From contig JAKOON010000006.1 of assembly GCA_022577435.1 (NCBI GenBank), forward strand, positions 17,282,501-17,346,500: a DNA stretch of 64,000 nucleotides. Direction: 5' to 3'. The DNA is from Embiotoca jacksoni (Eukaryota > Chordata > Actinopteri > Embiotocidae). The stretch's first letter is position 1, and every line of letters begins with the position of its first letter. The position numbers were made by a program, and so were the translations under genes. A model generated the notes under the pieces. It saw only the letters and a program-made list of their open reading frames with translations, had not been told where the DNA came from and did no database searches. Below are positions 1 to 11,205 of this stretch, in pieces.

Positions 1-1212
1 TCTTTGTTTGGGTGTGTTCACAATAGGTCTGGTTGTTTTATTTTGTTCTGTTTTTGACACCAATGCCAGTGAAATAGCAGACGGTTGTTACCAATATGAA
101 AACACAACTTTTTTCCATTATATGAAGATACACAGTCAGGGTCATAAATATTTGAACAGTGAGATAAGTCTTGTCATCTTGCCTCTGTGCGCCAGCACAA
201 TGGATTGGAAATGAAGGCATCAGTACGTGTAGATATTCAGCTTTTATTTGAGGACTTTAACAAAAATATTGCATTAAACGTTCAGGAATTTCAGTTATTT
301 CGTACATAATCCATTTGACTGTTGGACAGAAGCAAATGACAAAATATTTTACTGATAATAATTAAAAACCCTGACTGTATATAAATATGTAGTATATACC
401 ACTTTTTATTGCACATCTAACTGAGACTAATGCAGTGTAGAGCAGCTGTGCAATAAAACCTACCTTCAGGAAGGTTATAGCGCTTTTTGCTGAAACAGTT
501 TTACACAGGTGGTAGTTCAAAGAATTAGATTGTGGTTCTGTTGAACTGTACTGCGTTACACAGAGAGGATTGTCTATTAATTAGTCTCCACTCACTGAAC
601 GTACAGAACTTTGCAAAAGCTTCAGGCTCTGAAACTGAAGAGGATGCTTTCAAAAAGAAGGCCATGAGTGGTTTTAATTTAGCAGTTAAGTGTAGTGAAC
701 CGAAAAACCTAAATCAAATCAATAGTATTTGTTGTGATGCCCTTTTGCCATCAGGTCATCTGGTGCTTGCACTCAGTTCGTCAGGCTGTTTGGCAGATAG
801 GTTGGTGCATCATATTTAAGAACTCGACGCAGTCTTGTGTGGATTTAGTCTTAGTTGCTTCTGTGTCCCCATGTAAGCCAATGCAGACAGTCATTTGGTA
901 CGCTGGAGTTTTTAAGTGTTGTTTACCTGTATTGCATTCTGCTAAGAGGTCTTTGCGATGTCAACACAAAAGGGTATTTAAGTCCCAAAAAAATCAAAAG
1001 GTACAAGTTTTGGTCGCAGTGTGCCTTTTTTTGTATGGTTGTTTGAACACCTATTTTGAGTCAAGTCGCCATCAAATCTTTATATTTGTTTTTATTTGAG
1101 GTGTTTCTAATATTTTGTACAGCCAATACGTGTGAGTATGTGTTGATTCAATAGTGTGCTGTCAATAAAAATACATTTAATTTAATGTAGGAATATAAAT
1201 ACCTCTCAGCAT

Positions 1213-1295
1213 TAAGGATGGGCGTTTCACGACAAATTACAGTTTGATAATCGCTGGAAAGTATTCGACTATTAATTGACAATTAGATCTCCGCC

Positions 1296-1338
<43 letters not shown>

Positions 1339-1795
1339 AGAGAGAAAGAGACTCACTCATGGCATAAACTTTGGCTAAACAATGCCATCATACTTCAAAA
1401 ACCTCTGGCCATTGGTTATTGATCTGTGGATGGACAACCTGCCTGGTGCTTTGCCCTCAAAAGACATGATATGCATCTTTACCTGGCGGAGATGGCGCTG
1501 CACCTCATTTTTGTTTGCTTTGTTTTGTTTGTGGTCGTAGTCACTGCACTTCTCTTCTGTTTGAAACAGGCATCTAATCTGCCGAAGCAACAAACCTTTT
1601 ACCGGAGCGTAATGGCACAAACAGCTTAGGGGTGCTTTACTGGCACCTTCTGGTAGTAGTAATGCATTACTTCCAGGAGCTGATAAAAATAAAAAAAAAA
1701 ATAAAAAAAAGGGAAATAAGATATGAAATAGTTGATTGTTTTTTTTTTTAATAATTACTATTCGAACATTTTTAAATTATGACTCATCCCTACTT
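1213..1795. mobile_element. hAT-like non-autonomous element (MITE)
   Basis: The left end reads aaggatgggcg and the right end reads gactcatccctact, so the outer bases form imperfect inverted termini of the GGGATG type common in fish hAT elements. Motifs attcgactatt near the left end and attcgaacattt near the right end are also roughly mirrored. There is no transposase. A (CA)n array grew inside it (about 1300-1335). The family name is not assigned and no clear 8-bp target duplication was seen. Confidence 0.55.
1300..1346. repeat. (CA)n microsatellite with short (GA)n tail
   Basis: About 18 CA units followed by five GA units, read directly from the sequence. Confidence 0.95.
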
Positions 1796-1898
1796 AGTAT
1801 AATGCTTCCTTTGGCCGCTTGCCAAAAAAGCAGTCAGTAAATAACTACTATCAATAAGATACAGCTTAAACAAAAAATGTTGATTATTATTCTGAACA

Positions 1899-2192
1899 GT
1901 GGTTAGCATTGTCGCCTTACAAAAAACTTTCCGGGTTCGATTCCAGGCCTTTCTGTGCAGAGTGTGCATGTTCTCCCTGTGCCTGCGTGGGTTCCCTCCG
2001 GGTACTCCGGCTTCCTCCCACCATCCAAAGACATGCGTCTCAGGTTAATTATTGGTTCTACAAATGTCCCTTCGGTGTGAATGAGAGCGTGAATGGTCTT
2101 TGTTTCCGTCTGTTTCTGTGTGGCCCTGTGATGGACTGGTGATCTGTCCAAGGTGGACCCTGCCTTCGCCCAATGTGAGCTGGGATAGACCT
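1899..2192 (+). mobile_element. tRNA-derived SINE (teleost type)
   Basis: The head has a Pol III box A-like stretch (gtggttagcattgtcgcc) and a box B-like ggttcgattcc, as in tRNA-derived SINEs. The body contains phrases I know from this widespread fish repeat: gcatgttctccctgtg, gcctgcgtgggt, ctccggcttcctcccacc, ccaaagacatgc, gtgatggactgg, and a tail of caatgtgagctgggatag. The copy is nearly full length and moderately diverged. I do not assign a Repbase name. Confidence 0.85.
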
Positions 2193-2931
2193 ATCGCAGA
2201 CTAAGCGAACGTTGCGCTGATGTGATATGTCAGAATCTAAATTAAGCCTCTGACGCACATTTTTCACCACAAACACACACACGGCCAGAGATGGAAACAC
2301 ATTCACACAAACGCACTCCCAGTATTCAAAAATTCAGTGAGTGGCTGGATAGAAGCATGAAGGGGTCGGGTATTGATAGATGAATAGTGAATGTAGATTT
2401 TCTGCCTGTAGAATGTCAGTGCCATCATTTTCTCACAGTCTACAGTCTTTCTACTTCCAGACGTATGACAGATACAGGGAGGAAAGATAGAGAGGGAGAA
2501 GGAAAGAGTGAATGAGAGAGACAAAATTCGGTAGCTGGCAGTTGATGGATGGGCTGCAAACAGCTTGTCTTCCTCTGGACTCCATGATAACATAGCGTCC
2601 TCTGTTCCTCTCTGTCTCTTCCTCGCTCTCATCCGTTTCTCTGTCTCCTGTTCTCTGTCTGTATTTGTTTTTTCCTCCTTCTCGGGTAAAGGGCCTCCTT
2701 ATCCGGTTTGCCTCCAAAACTCTGAGACGCCTTAGAAGTGCTAATATGTGAAAGCTTGTATTTTCTTTTGCTTCTTTTTATGTGTATTTGGTAAATGTGT
2801 CTTTTTGTTGCAGCCTGAAGAAACATTCGAAATCTAAATTATATCTCTCCCGTTTTTCCCCTTTCTCCCTCTCCCTATCTCCGCCTTTTCTCCGACTTCT
2901 TTTCATCTAATTCTCTCTGGCTGACGGACAG

Positions 2932-2958
2932 TTGGCAAGAAAAACCGAGGTTCAACAG
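2932..2958 (+). CDS. Candidate 27-nt microexon of sdk1, between Ig2 and Ig3
   Basis: A roughly 90-nt pyrimidine-rich tract ends in gacggacag, followed by 27 nt and then a strong donor, cag|gtaaag. Entered in phase 1, which is what the next exon (10275) needs, the segment reads GKKNRGST plus split end codons and is open. Its length is a multiple of three with equal phases at both ends, so it could be included or skipped without a frameshift. This is an inference from splice-site quality and phase only; no homologous protein segment is remembered. It may be a chance pair of sites. Confidence 0.35.
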
Positions 2959-3292
2959 GTAAAGAGCCATTTACATTTGCATTATCTGCCTTGCTCTTTC
3001 TCTCCGACTTCATTCTCTAAACACTTTCTCTAAATGGAGACAAATGTTGTCGTGACCTCCTGCCCCCACCAGAAGGTCAGAGCTGCTGGGCTACATGCTC
3101 TGCAGAAGTTTTCATTGGCAGCAGTGACGGGTACATCCTGTAAACCATGTTCCACCAGTGGAGTTTCGCTTTTTCTGCCTAATGGCTACAACTCTAACCT
3201 CGAGGTCAGCCTGCTTGTACCATCTATTGATTGGTACGAGTGGAAATACTCTCATGGTTTAAAGCTTACGTGGAACATTATCTGTCACATTT

Positions 3293-3806
3293 AGGGCTGG
3301 GCACCGAACCTTAATATTTTGATGGCACTGATGGAATTCGTTCGGTAGTGTCGAGCATCGAAAAATGCCTTATCATTTGGTACCAAATTTTGATACCTGT
3401 TTTTCACCTACGGAGTAAATCTCATCTGTGTCCGTGAGCCTCAGCAGTATATAGCCTGTACTCGGTGGCCTGCAAATCAATTGGTTCCAACTTATGTTTC
3501 TTAAATCTGACCTTAGAACACCTTATTTCACTCTTTCCAAAACTAATTTTGGGCCACACACCTGTCTGCATTGTGTGCGCTGCAGTAACAGGAGGCTTCT
3601 CTGTGTGCAGCCGGCAAACTACCGTCTCCTGATAGCACGTGATGTGTTAATGGGACATCTGTAAAAACAACTCAGGTTACACTGTCTCCCTCTATACTGC
3701 ATGAAAACTAAAGGTTTGTAGCATATTGTGAAAGTAATTTTCCTTTTCTTAAAATGGATTTCATAAAAGGTATTGGTATTTATTTTTGAATGATACCCAG
3801 CCCGAG
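3293..3806. mobile_element. Probable MITE with gggctggg termini
   Basis: The left end reads agggctgggcaccga and the right end reads tgatacccagcccga; the reverse complement of the right end begins gggctgggta, giving imperfect inverted termini about 500 bp apart. Both inner edges carry gata- or gaac-type continuation as in teleost hAT-derived MITEs. No coding capacity is seen. Flanks share gtcac but not at exact spacing, so the target duplication is unproven. Confidence 0.5.
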
Positions 3807-4185
3807 TCACGATCCATTGTCATCTGACATTTGGATGCAACATACCGCATGAAACCGAACTGACGATCAGGTGATGAGTGAGTAGCAGGGCAGCATCATT
3901 GCAGAAAGTGTATTTTTAGATTTCAGGTGGTGAAATCAAAAACAAATAACGTGTCTTAATTTTTTGCAAATATTGTTCTCCTCCTCCTCATGTAACATCA
4001 CAGGAGAGGGAGGTGTGTGTGTGGAGGGAAACAGCTCGTCCTCTGATGCTCCATATTTCTCCTCGGCTCCTTGTGGCATTGATACCTTCACTAAACCCCA
4101 CCCACTTTTTAAATGATCAACCCCATCAAAAGGTTTTGATCAGTCCTATATATTCAGGCTCGTTCAGTAACGCGACGCAATCAGA

Positions 4186-4305
4186 GATTGTTCCTGTTGT
4201 GTTTAAACAGAGTGCCGCAAAGTTTTGCCATGCCTACAACTGCACCGCTCTCTGTTTGTGCACAACAAGAACAGTCCCAGAACTTCTTGATCGCCCCTCG
4301 TACAT
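4186..4305. repeat. Short relative of the fold-back repeat family
   Basis: Inverted arms gattgttcctgttgtg (from 4186) and cacaacaagaacagtc (to 4275) match the outer arm of the larger elements at 22832 and 31929. The following cagaacttcttgatc also resembles the right edge of the 22832 copy. It looks like an internally deleted derivative. The homology was judged by eye over a short span. Confidence 0.4.
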
Positions 4306-6171
4306 GACACGACTGAAGACAAAGATGATAACTTTTGTTTCACTGCAACTTTAAAACCATTCCCTGTGACTTTTTTTCTGCAACTCGTTTGCATTGTTGT
4401 GGACAAACCCAGCCTGAGCCTGAGGCTTGACATTGTTGGATCCATCTCAAGTCAGCCAACTCATTTAGAATGGATTATTTTATGTGAGTGTGGTATACAG
4501 CGTTGATATTTGGCGCCAAAGTTCCCGGCGTCTATGACCTCATCAGTCCCCACAAGGAAAGTTCAGCACTGCAGGAAGTGGAGAGTGACAAGAACTTGCT
4601 ATCGAGGGAAAACGTTGACTTCCAGTAGACACTGCAGGCGGATGCTGGGTTGAAGGTGGGGCTTTTGAAATGCTACATAAACAGCAGCTGCGGCGACTGT
4701 GGCAGCAGGTGACAGCGTAGCTTTCAGGAGTTCAGACAGGGAGCAGAGCACTGGGGGCTTCAGCACACTGCCACAGTGAAGAGGAGATATAGTGTGAAAG
4801 GCCTGAGAGACTCCATTTGACTGCCTGAAGTAACTCGCAGGCTTTCTCTTCATTTGGGCAACATTTTGACACTTACTGTACATCAAACGTGCTGAGTCTT
4901 TTAATGACGGCATCACATGAGTGTGTTTATTACCGTGGCTACAGCACACTGTGGTGCCAGTCGTCCCAGAGGCTGAAGCGATTTACAAAATGCCATACCC
5001 GTTTTCTCTTGCTTGCTATAATGCTCCTTCATGGCCACATACTTGTATAATTATATTTGTGCAATATTGACCTATTGTCTTATTGTCGTTTTTGAGTCGT
5101 AACTATGTGCATTTGTCTAATTTCAGTTGGAGTTATGCCTCCAAGCCTCTGTCAAATGTTAAGGATTTTCAGAGTTGATGGGAGAGAAATTATTTTATCT
5201 TACATAAATATTTTGATAAATATTTTTTTCCCCTCTTTACCTAAAACATTTGCAGGCATAAGGCAGCAGTGCATGCCCTTATTTTCAGTAGAGTGATGAT
5301 GAAATGTTACCTCATTATGTCATTTTGAGTTTCGCCAAGCAGCTCGAAAAACACAACAAATATAATAGTCAAAATTAATCAAATAAATATTGAGTTCTCC
5401 CGATAGCTTAAATCCTGCTCTGCCTCACCATTACTGCTCCCTGTTTCCTGTGTCTTCTTCCTTTCTCTCCCTCCCGTCTTTCCATCTCCTCCCTTCCATC
5501 ACTTGTGTGGGCCGATGAGAAAGACAGATAGAAGGTTTGGCAGCTGAAGGAAGAGATGAATATTTAAAATCAGGCATCTTTCTCTGTCCTCTCACTGCTT
5601 CCCATTGTCTGAGTCGGTGTCCCCTTGGGGTTTGGATTTTCAGCTCTTGGTGTGGCTGTGGCATCGTGTGTGCGTGTTAGCGTGTGTGTGCGGCATGTCG
5701 TAACGTGTGGTTTTATATTGGCATTCTAAGGCAAGTGTAGTCATACCATGACACTTAGCTGTCAGCATGCAGCATTAATGAGCACAGTGACACGTACAAA
5801 CACTCACCCCGCTGTCACACACGTGCAGTCTTCGCACAAGAGATCAGCCAATGATCACCTTCTCCTCTCAATTTATTTTTGTATACCTTTCAAAAAAGTT
5901 GTTATAAAAATTGCTTTAAAAGCTCTTCATTCTTTTAACCTCTTGTTTCCAGCATGCTTCCCTTTCATCTTTTCTTCCTTTTTGCTTATAAAAACCTTCC
6001 TCTTTCTTTCTCTTGAACTTTCTGCCTCTGTGTTGTGTATGTGGTCTCAGTGTGGTACAGTATGTGTTAGTTGGCTGTGAACCCCGCAGACACATATCTG
6101 ACAACTCTATTAATACACAGTGAGCTAACACCGGCCTCCTTCTGTGTGTCTGTATATACGCATTCAAAGCT

Positions 6172-6179
6172 GTGTGTGC

Positions 6180-6243
<64 letters not shown>
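6172..6243. repeat. (GT)n microsatellite
   Basis: About 34 GT units with two early GC interruptions. It is paired at close range with a complementary (CA)n array at 6315-6390. Confidence 0.97.
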
Positions 6244-6244
<1 letters not shown>

Positions 6245-6313
6245 TCTGCTCTCGAGGAGATTTGTGTATAAGGCTTACAACATACCGATCTCCAGTCATA
6301 GAAAGATCACTCT

Positions 6314-6314
<1 letters not shown>

Positions 6315-6390
<76 letters not shown>
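6315..6390. repeat. (CA)n microsatellite
   Basis: About 38 uninterrupted CA units, 71 bp downstream of a (GT)n array of similar length. Confidence 0.97.
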
Positions 6391-6393
<3 letters not shown>

Positions 6394-6659
6394 TCGCACT
6401 CCGGATGACTCCCTGACACCATAGGGAGTTCGGAGTGACTGACAGATTTAATAGCAGAACAAGCTGAAATCTGAGAGAATCCATTGAAAGAGGGATTACA
6501 TTGTAATCTGTGGATGGAATAGCCTCTCATCTCGCTCCCTCTCGATTTATTAATCTTGATCTCTTTCCTGCTCGGAAGCTGTAACAATCCTTTTACCTGT
6601 TTGGTTTTTTTTTTTTATCATTCCCATCCTCGATTTAATTTTTCCGCCTCTTTCTCAAT

Positions 6660-6660
<1 letters not shown>

Positions 6661-6737
<77 letters not shown>
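6661..6737. repeat. (CA)n microsatellite
   Basis: About 38 CA units, followed by imperfect cacacgcgcacaccctaacac repeats with two ccctaacac copies. Confidence 0.97.
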
Positions 6738-6742
<5 letters not shown>

Positions 6743-8147
6743 ACGCGCACACCCTAACACACCCTAACACAGCTGTGTCACCTCAGCAGCACTTTACTGT
6801 CAATCAGCAGTGATTGCGCTGACGAGGCCATTGTAACATTGCAATGCGTCACTGCCTCTCCGGTGCTAAATAATGCACACAACCATGTACACACACAGAC
6901 ACACAGGAAGCTCATAGGATTTATGATTTTTTTTTTTTTTTTCTCCCTCCTTCTCATCACTTTTGATTAGATTTTTTTAACCAAAAGCTTTTCTTTTTTA
7001 TCGCGCCTCTTTCTTTGAAGCATTTTGAACCCTGAGTTGTTGTTCTGATATTTCTTCGTTACACCACAACCCTGATTTCCCTCTATCACTTCTACTTTTC
7101 CTCTCACCACATGGTGTTTCTCATTTGCTAAATGAGGAGTCCAATAGAGTTAGATTAAACTTCTGGACTCTCTTTGTCGAGTCTTTACAGGGAGCCTTTT
7201 AGCTGCCACAGCTTGCCTACACACACATAATAACGGCTGTCTGCCAGTCTGAATATTTCTCCTTGGTTATGTTGAAGAAAATTAATTTAATACTCCCAGT
7301 TTAAACAACTAAAAGGAGAAGATAAGAGGATGAGAGGGAATAATGGAGGGAAGATATGGCAGTGGGGAATGAGAGATCCAGACGGGATGAATTGATAGAG
7401 ATTTCCCCAGAGAAAGAGAATGTTAGACACGCTGACAGAGAGAAAAGAAGAGCGCAGATCACACAACCGTATGGCATTTTGCTTTCTCCTCTTTTTCTAC
7501 CATCATGTCTGTCACTCCAGGAAGAAGAAGACCATCTGCACGGTCCCCCCTTTTGCTTCATCCCATCTGCATGTACACTCCCTCTCCCTGCTCCGAGCCC
7601 TTCTTCTTTTTCCCTCACAGTTCTCCCTTGTCATACCAGTGCTCCCGCTGTCCTGATTTGTCGGTCTGCTCCCCTCAGACAACCTGGCCCGAGGTAATAG
7701 GTCGAGTTTCCACTTCCCCCCCTCCCCCCCTACCCCTCTATTCATTATCTGCTCCCGTTGCTGCCATTAAGGCTTCACTGACGGTTACCGGTCCCTGTCT
7801 GACCTCTGCTTCCCACACTGGACAGCTAATGGACGCTCGCCGATCGCTCTCCCTGCTTCTACCTCTGCTTGTCCATCTATCTCTTCACGTCTTCCGCCCA
7901 CTCCTGCTTCCCATCTCTACTTCTCCAAGACCAAACCTTTTAAACTGTGCTGTGCGTGATGCTGCTCTTTGCAAAATTAAATTAAAGATTAAACTGTTGT
8001 GTGTGTGCGTGTGTTACAGAGAAACTTGAAAAAACTGAGTGATAGAGACCGTCACTATTAGTTTCCCATCTTCCTTTTTTTTTCACTTATTTTCTTCATT
8101 AATGACTCAACCTGAGTTGGAGTAGCAGTGAGTGTAGGTGTCAAGAT

Positions 8148-8150
<3 letters not shown>

Positions 8151-8222
<72 letters not shown>
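8151..8222. repeat. (GT)n microsatellite
   Basis: About 36 uninterrupted TG units. Confidence 0.97.
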
Positions 8223-8225
<3 letters not shown>

Positions 8226-8750
8226 TATCACTTCCCTGTCTTACTGTACCCGCATGTCTTATTACACGTCCGTGTGACAGTGGGATATGACTTTTCAGTG
8301 CTTTCTCTGCGATTAAAAAACGAGAAGAGCGAGAGAATGTGAAGGAAGAATAAAGAGCAGAGAGTCAATTACCACCTTTTCTGCATTGCCTTCAAAGAGG
8401 AGATCAAAGCTGCTTTTCGCTTCCCCCTGCCTTCCCTCTGTACTCCCCCTTCCTTCCACCCCAACCCCGATCAGAACCAGCCTGTTAATTTGTACTCCCT
8501 GCTCCTCCCTTATTGGAAATCTACATATTCATCGGTTACACAGTCTTTGCCTGACAAAACCCAGTGATCTTCATACGCACACAACCATAACAGTAATGCA
8601 TAGGCTTCACACAGTCTGCAGAACACTGACAAACATTTTTCTGTTGGTCTGTTCTTCTATTTTTATACTTTTTTTTTTCTCAGCAATTGTAATACTTCTC
8701 AAACTGATAACAATCTCAGTGTGTTATTTTCTTCTGAGTGGCCACTCAGA

Positions 8751-8865
8751 CCATAAATCATACACTCACAATCGTAATCTTGCACATACACCACTGTACT
8801 CTCACACACACCTTTTAGGCCATAAATCACGTTTCACATACTCACACCACTGTACTCTTTTCTGA
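8751..8865. repeat. Imperfect tandem duplication, period about 69 bp
   Basis: The block starting ccataaatca at 8751 recurs at 8820. Both copies carry ccataaatca near the left and ccactgtactct near the right, with divergence between. Two copies only; non-coding. Confidence 0.7.
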
Positions 8866-9239
8866 ACACTATCATTGTAACTCACGCACGGCGCCATATT
8901 ATCTCCAATACATCATTATACCCAGTATGGTAGGGTGTTTCAGACACAAAGAATTGTATTGTTTATCAGAGAGACTTATGGTGTTTGTGTGGAAGATTGA
9001 AAATATGTCTTAGATAAGAGACATCAGCAGTTTCAAAGAAGTAGAGGGAAGTGTGGTTTTTTTTCTGACTCTCATTTCAGTCTCTTCTTACTCTGTTATC
9101 CACAGTGTGTCACTTACTATATTATTCCATGTAACATACTACCACTCTTTTATACTTCAGTTCCCTGAATTGAGAAGATTTGTGTACACTGAGCTGCAAT
9201 TTTTAACACATGACAAGCGCTTCTTTTTAAATTGTCTTG

Positions 9240-9810
9240 CTAGTTTGGAGTTGTTTGCAGCCAGAAGTGACCATATTTGGGTGAGCTGGGAGGGAATGAG
9301 CGGTGGATCTGACTCTTTATGATTGGAAACCCGAGGAAACTACGTCCCACCCACTGATAGCAGAAACCTGACTGCACCACAGCCCTGTCAATCAAACAGA
9401 CACTCCCCCAAAAACCTGGCTTTTAAAAAAAAAAAAAATGTATTGTACTCTATTAATCCCCGAGGGGAAATTCTTTCGCTACAGCAGCATCCCGAGAGGG
9501 AGCTGCTGCAACAGGCTGCCACGACCGCGGCGCCAACTAACCTGAGGTGCATGTTTTGTGGCCGAATATCTAATTAATTATTTTCAGATGGACCTCCAGA
9601 AAATTACTAAAAAAGGAGTGACTTAAGTAAACAACACCAAAGTGACTACTGTAAAAAAAAAGAAAAAAAGATTGACTTTGTAGTCTATGAAAGAAATTGA
9701 ATGGGAGTCTCTGGAGCAGGAGGCTTTTGGAGCCAACCTCTAGCAGCACTCGGTGGTATTGCAGTTTAAGGCATTTCTGCATCGGCCTCGTTTTTCAGAC
9801 CTGGAAGCTA
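9240..9810 (+). mobile_element. Dispersed repeat, copy 1, with nested insertion
   Basis: Shares gaaacctgactgcaccac and ctgtcaatcaaacagaca with copies at 37145 and 46215. It also shares an inner attattttcagatg block and a right part containing ggtattgcag and tttttcagacctgga with copy 37145. Relative to copy 37145 it has about 130 bp of extra sequence (about 9428-9558) that begins with an A-run and contains the palindromic ccccgaggggaaatt, a tail motif frequent in fish retroposons. No open frame of transposase type is seen. Family unnamed. Confidence 0.7.
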
Positions 9811-10274
9811 CGTCCACTTTTACAGTTACATTGTTTTTAACCGAAATCAGCATTTGAAACACTACGCCAATAATATCGACACAAAATCTAATTGCAGAGC
9901 TGCTCTGATTGCAAGACGGCTGACGTACATTTTTGACATGTCAGAAATCCAGCATTGTTTGTTGTTGTCGAACAAACAAATAGTTGGATACTGTGCTGGA
10001 TTGCGTTTGTTAGTTGTCAATGGCCAATTTGGGGCTAATAGAAGATTACATGCAGGCCGTGCCTGTCCAGCTGACATGGCAATGGTGCTTCCTGTTTCGT
10101 TGTGTCTTTTAGAAAATGTATCAAGTTGAGTACGGGACAGTTATGTGCATGCGTAAAAGAGTGTAGCAGTGTGTGAGGGACACTATTGTGATCTATGTTT
10201 GAGATTATGCGGCTGCGTGTGCAAGTTTGATTTATGAGCTGAACTGCCTCTCATATTTCCTCTCTCTGTCACAG

Positions 10275-10377
10275 ATCCTGAGTCAGAGTCAGTCGCTCCG
10301 GCAATCGTGATTGGACCAAAAGACACAACAGTGGTGGCGGGGAGCGAGGCTACTCTGGAGTGCATCGCTAATGCTAG
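10275..10377 (+). CDS. sdk1: sdk1 exon: first half of Ig3
   Basis: The acceptor is ctctctctgtcacag and the donor is ag|gtaaat. The exon starts with the last two bases of a codon (phase 1) and ends after two bases (phase 2). It reads PESESVAPAIVIGPKDTTVV and then AGSEATLECIANA, giving the A-B strands of an I-set Ig domain. The Cys of LECIANA is the first disulfide cysteine. Residues are about 1-34 of the visible product. The remembered SDK1 Ig3 has the same ECIANAR turn. A 40-unit CA array starts 27 nt after the donor. It is the most 5' exon I can support. Confidence 0.9.
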
Positions 10378-10402
10378 GTAAATTTCTTTTATGTGCATGC
10401 AG

Positions 10403-10404
<2 letters not shown>

Positions 10405-10484
<80 letters not shown>
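10405..10484. repeat. (CA)n microsatellite close to a donor site
   Basis: About 40 CA units starting 27 nt downstream of the donor at 10378. Confidence 0.97.
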
Positions 10485-10487
<3 letters not shown>

Positions 10488-10598
10488 TGTGAACAATTTC
10501 CTTCTTGCCAGACAGTAGTGTTTTCTTGCAGGGCAATTAGAGGACCCCACATAAACTCATAGCTCAGCAACTCTTCCCCGCTAGTATTAAACACACGG

Positions 10599-10599
<1 letters not shown>

Positions 10600-10645
<46 letters not shown>

Positions 10646-10665
10646 CGCACACGCACACACACACA
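10600..10665. repeat. (CA)n microsatellite with GCAC interruptions
   Basis: About 33 CA-type units; the last third carries several cgcacac interruptions, so this array is older or less stable than its neighbour. Confidence 0.95.
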
Positions 10666-11129
10666 CCAGTACCAAGTTAAGTTTAACAGAAGTTGGATCA
10701 AAGGCCTATCTGACATCAGCAGAGAAGCTAAGCACACCCACAAATTCATGCTGACCCATGCCAAGTACTATATGTACACACACTCTCTCACACTCTCTCA
10801 CACACTTACAAACACATATACAGTAAAGTGGATGCGGTCTCGTCTTACTGACTTTTTCAGAGCAACAGCGAACTCTTCTTTGGTTCAAGAGTTGTCAGGC
10901 ACTCTGGTATCAGTTTGTACTCGTCCGTCAGACACACTGTCCGACCTCCCTCCGCATCTCTTACGGGCAAAACAACAACTAAACACTGGTTGATGTGTAC
11001 TTCATGTAACAGTGCAGTATATGTTTTGAACACAGCCTGTGTTTTGTTCCTTTATTCCCTCTAAACAACAGTTTTGGATACACTCTTCACTCAAGACAAA
11101 GGAAACAAATTTGTCTCCTGATTAGTGAC

Positions 11130-11130
<1 letters not shown>

Positions 11131-11204
<74 letters not shown>
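11131..11204. repeat. (GT)n microsatellite
   Basis: About 37 uninterrupted GT units. Confidence 0.97.

Positions 11205-11205
<1 letters not shown>

Larger units (their letters stand above)
1..2931. other. 5' non-coding stretch, probably sdk1 intron
   Basis: No convincing exon is seen. The stretch holds a hAT-like element with a CA array inside it (1213-1795), a tRNA-derived SINE (1899-2192), and a long pyrimidine-rich run (about 2840-2920) leading to the candidate microexon. Assigning it to an sdk1 intron is inference from the missing Ig1-Ig2 exons. Confidence 0.5.
2959..10274. other. Intron upstream of Ig3
   Basis: No exon found apart from the candidate just before it. Contents: inverted-terminus element (3293-3806), short fold-back piece (4186-4305), microsatellites at 6172, 6315, 6661 and 8151, a 69-bp tandem duplication (8751-8865), and one copy of a dispersed repeat with a nested insertion (9240-9810). 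The long open frames at 7505-8029 and 8386-8865 lack any recognisable domain. Confidence 0.6.

Noticed and set aside
5916..6587. 223-residue - strand open frame
   Set aside because: Its bulk is VCVCV and HTHTH translation of CA/GT arrays. Such arrays lack stops in several frames; no domain or splice context.
7505..8029. 174-codon + strand open frame
   Set aside because: Low-complexity Pro/Leu/Ser composition from CT-rich DNA, no recognisable domain, and not consistent with sdk1 phase or order.
8386..8865. 159-codon + strand open frame
   Set aside because: Contains a 69-bp tandem duplication and pyrimidine-rich text; no homology recognised.
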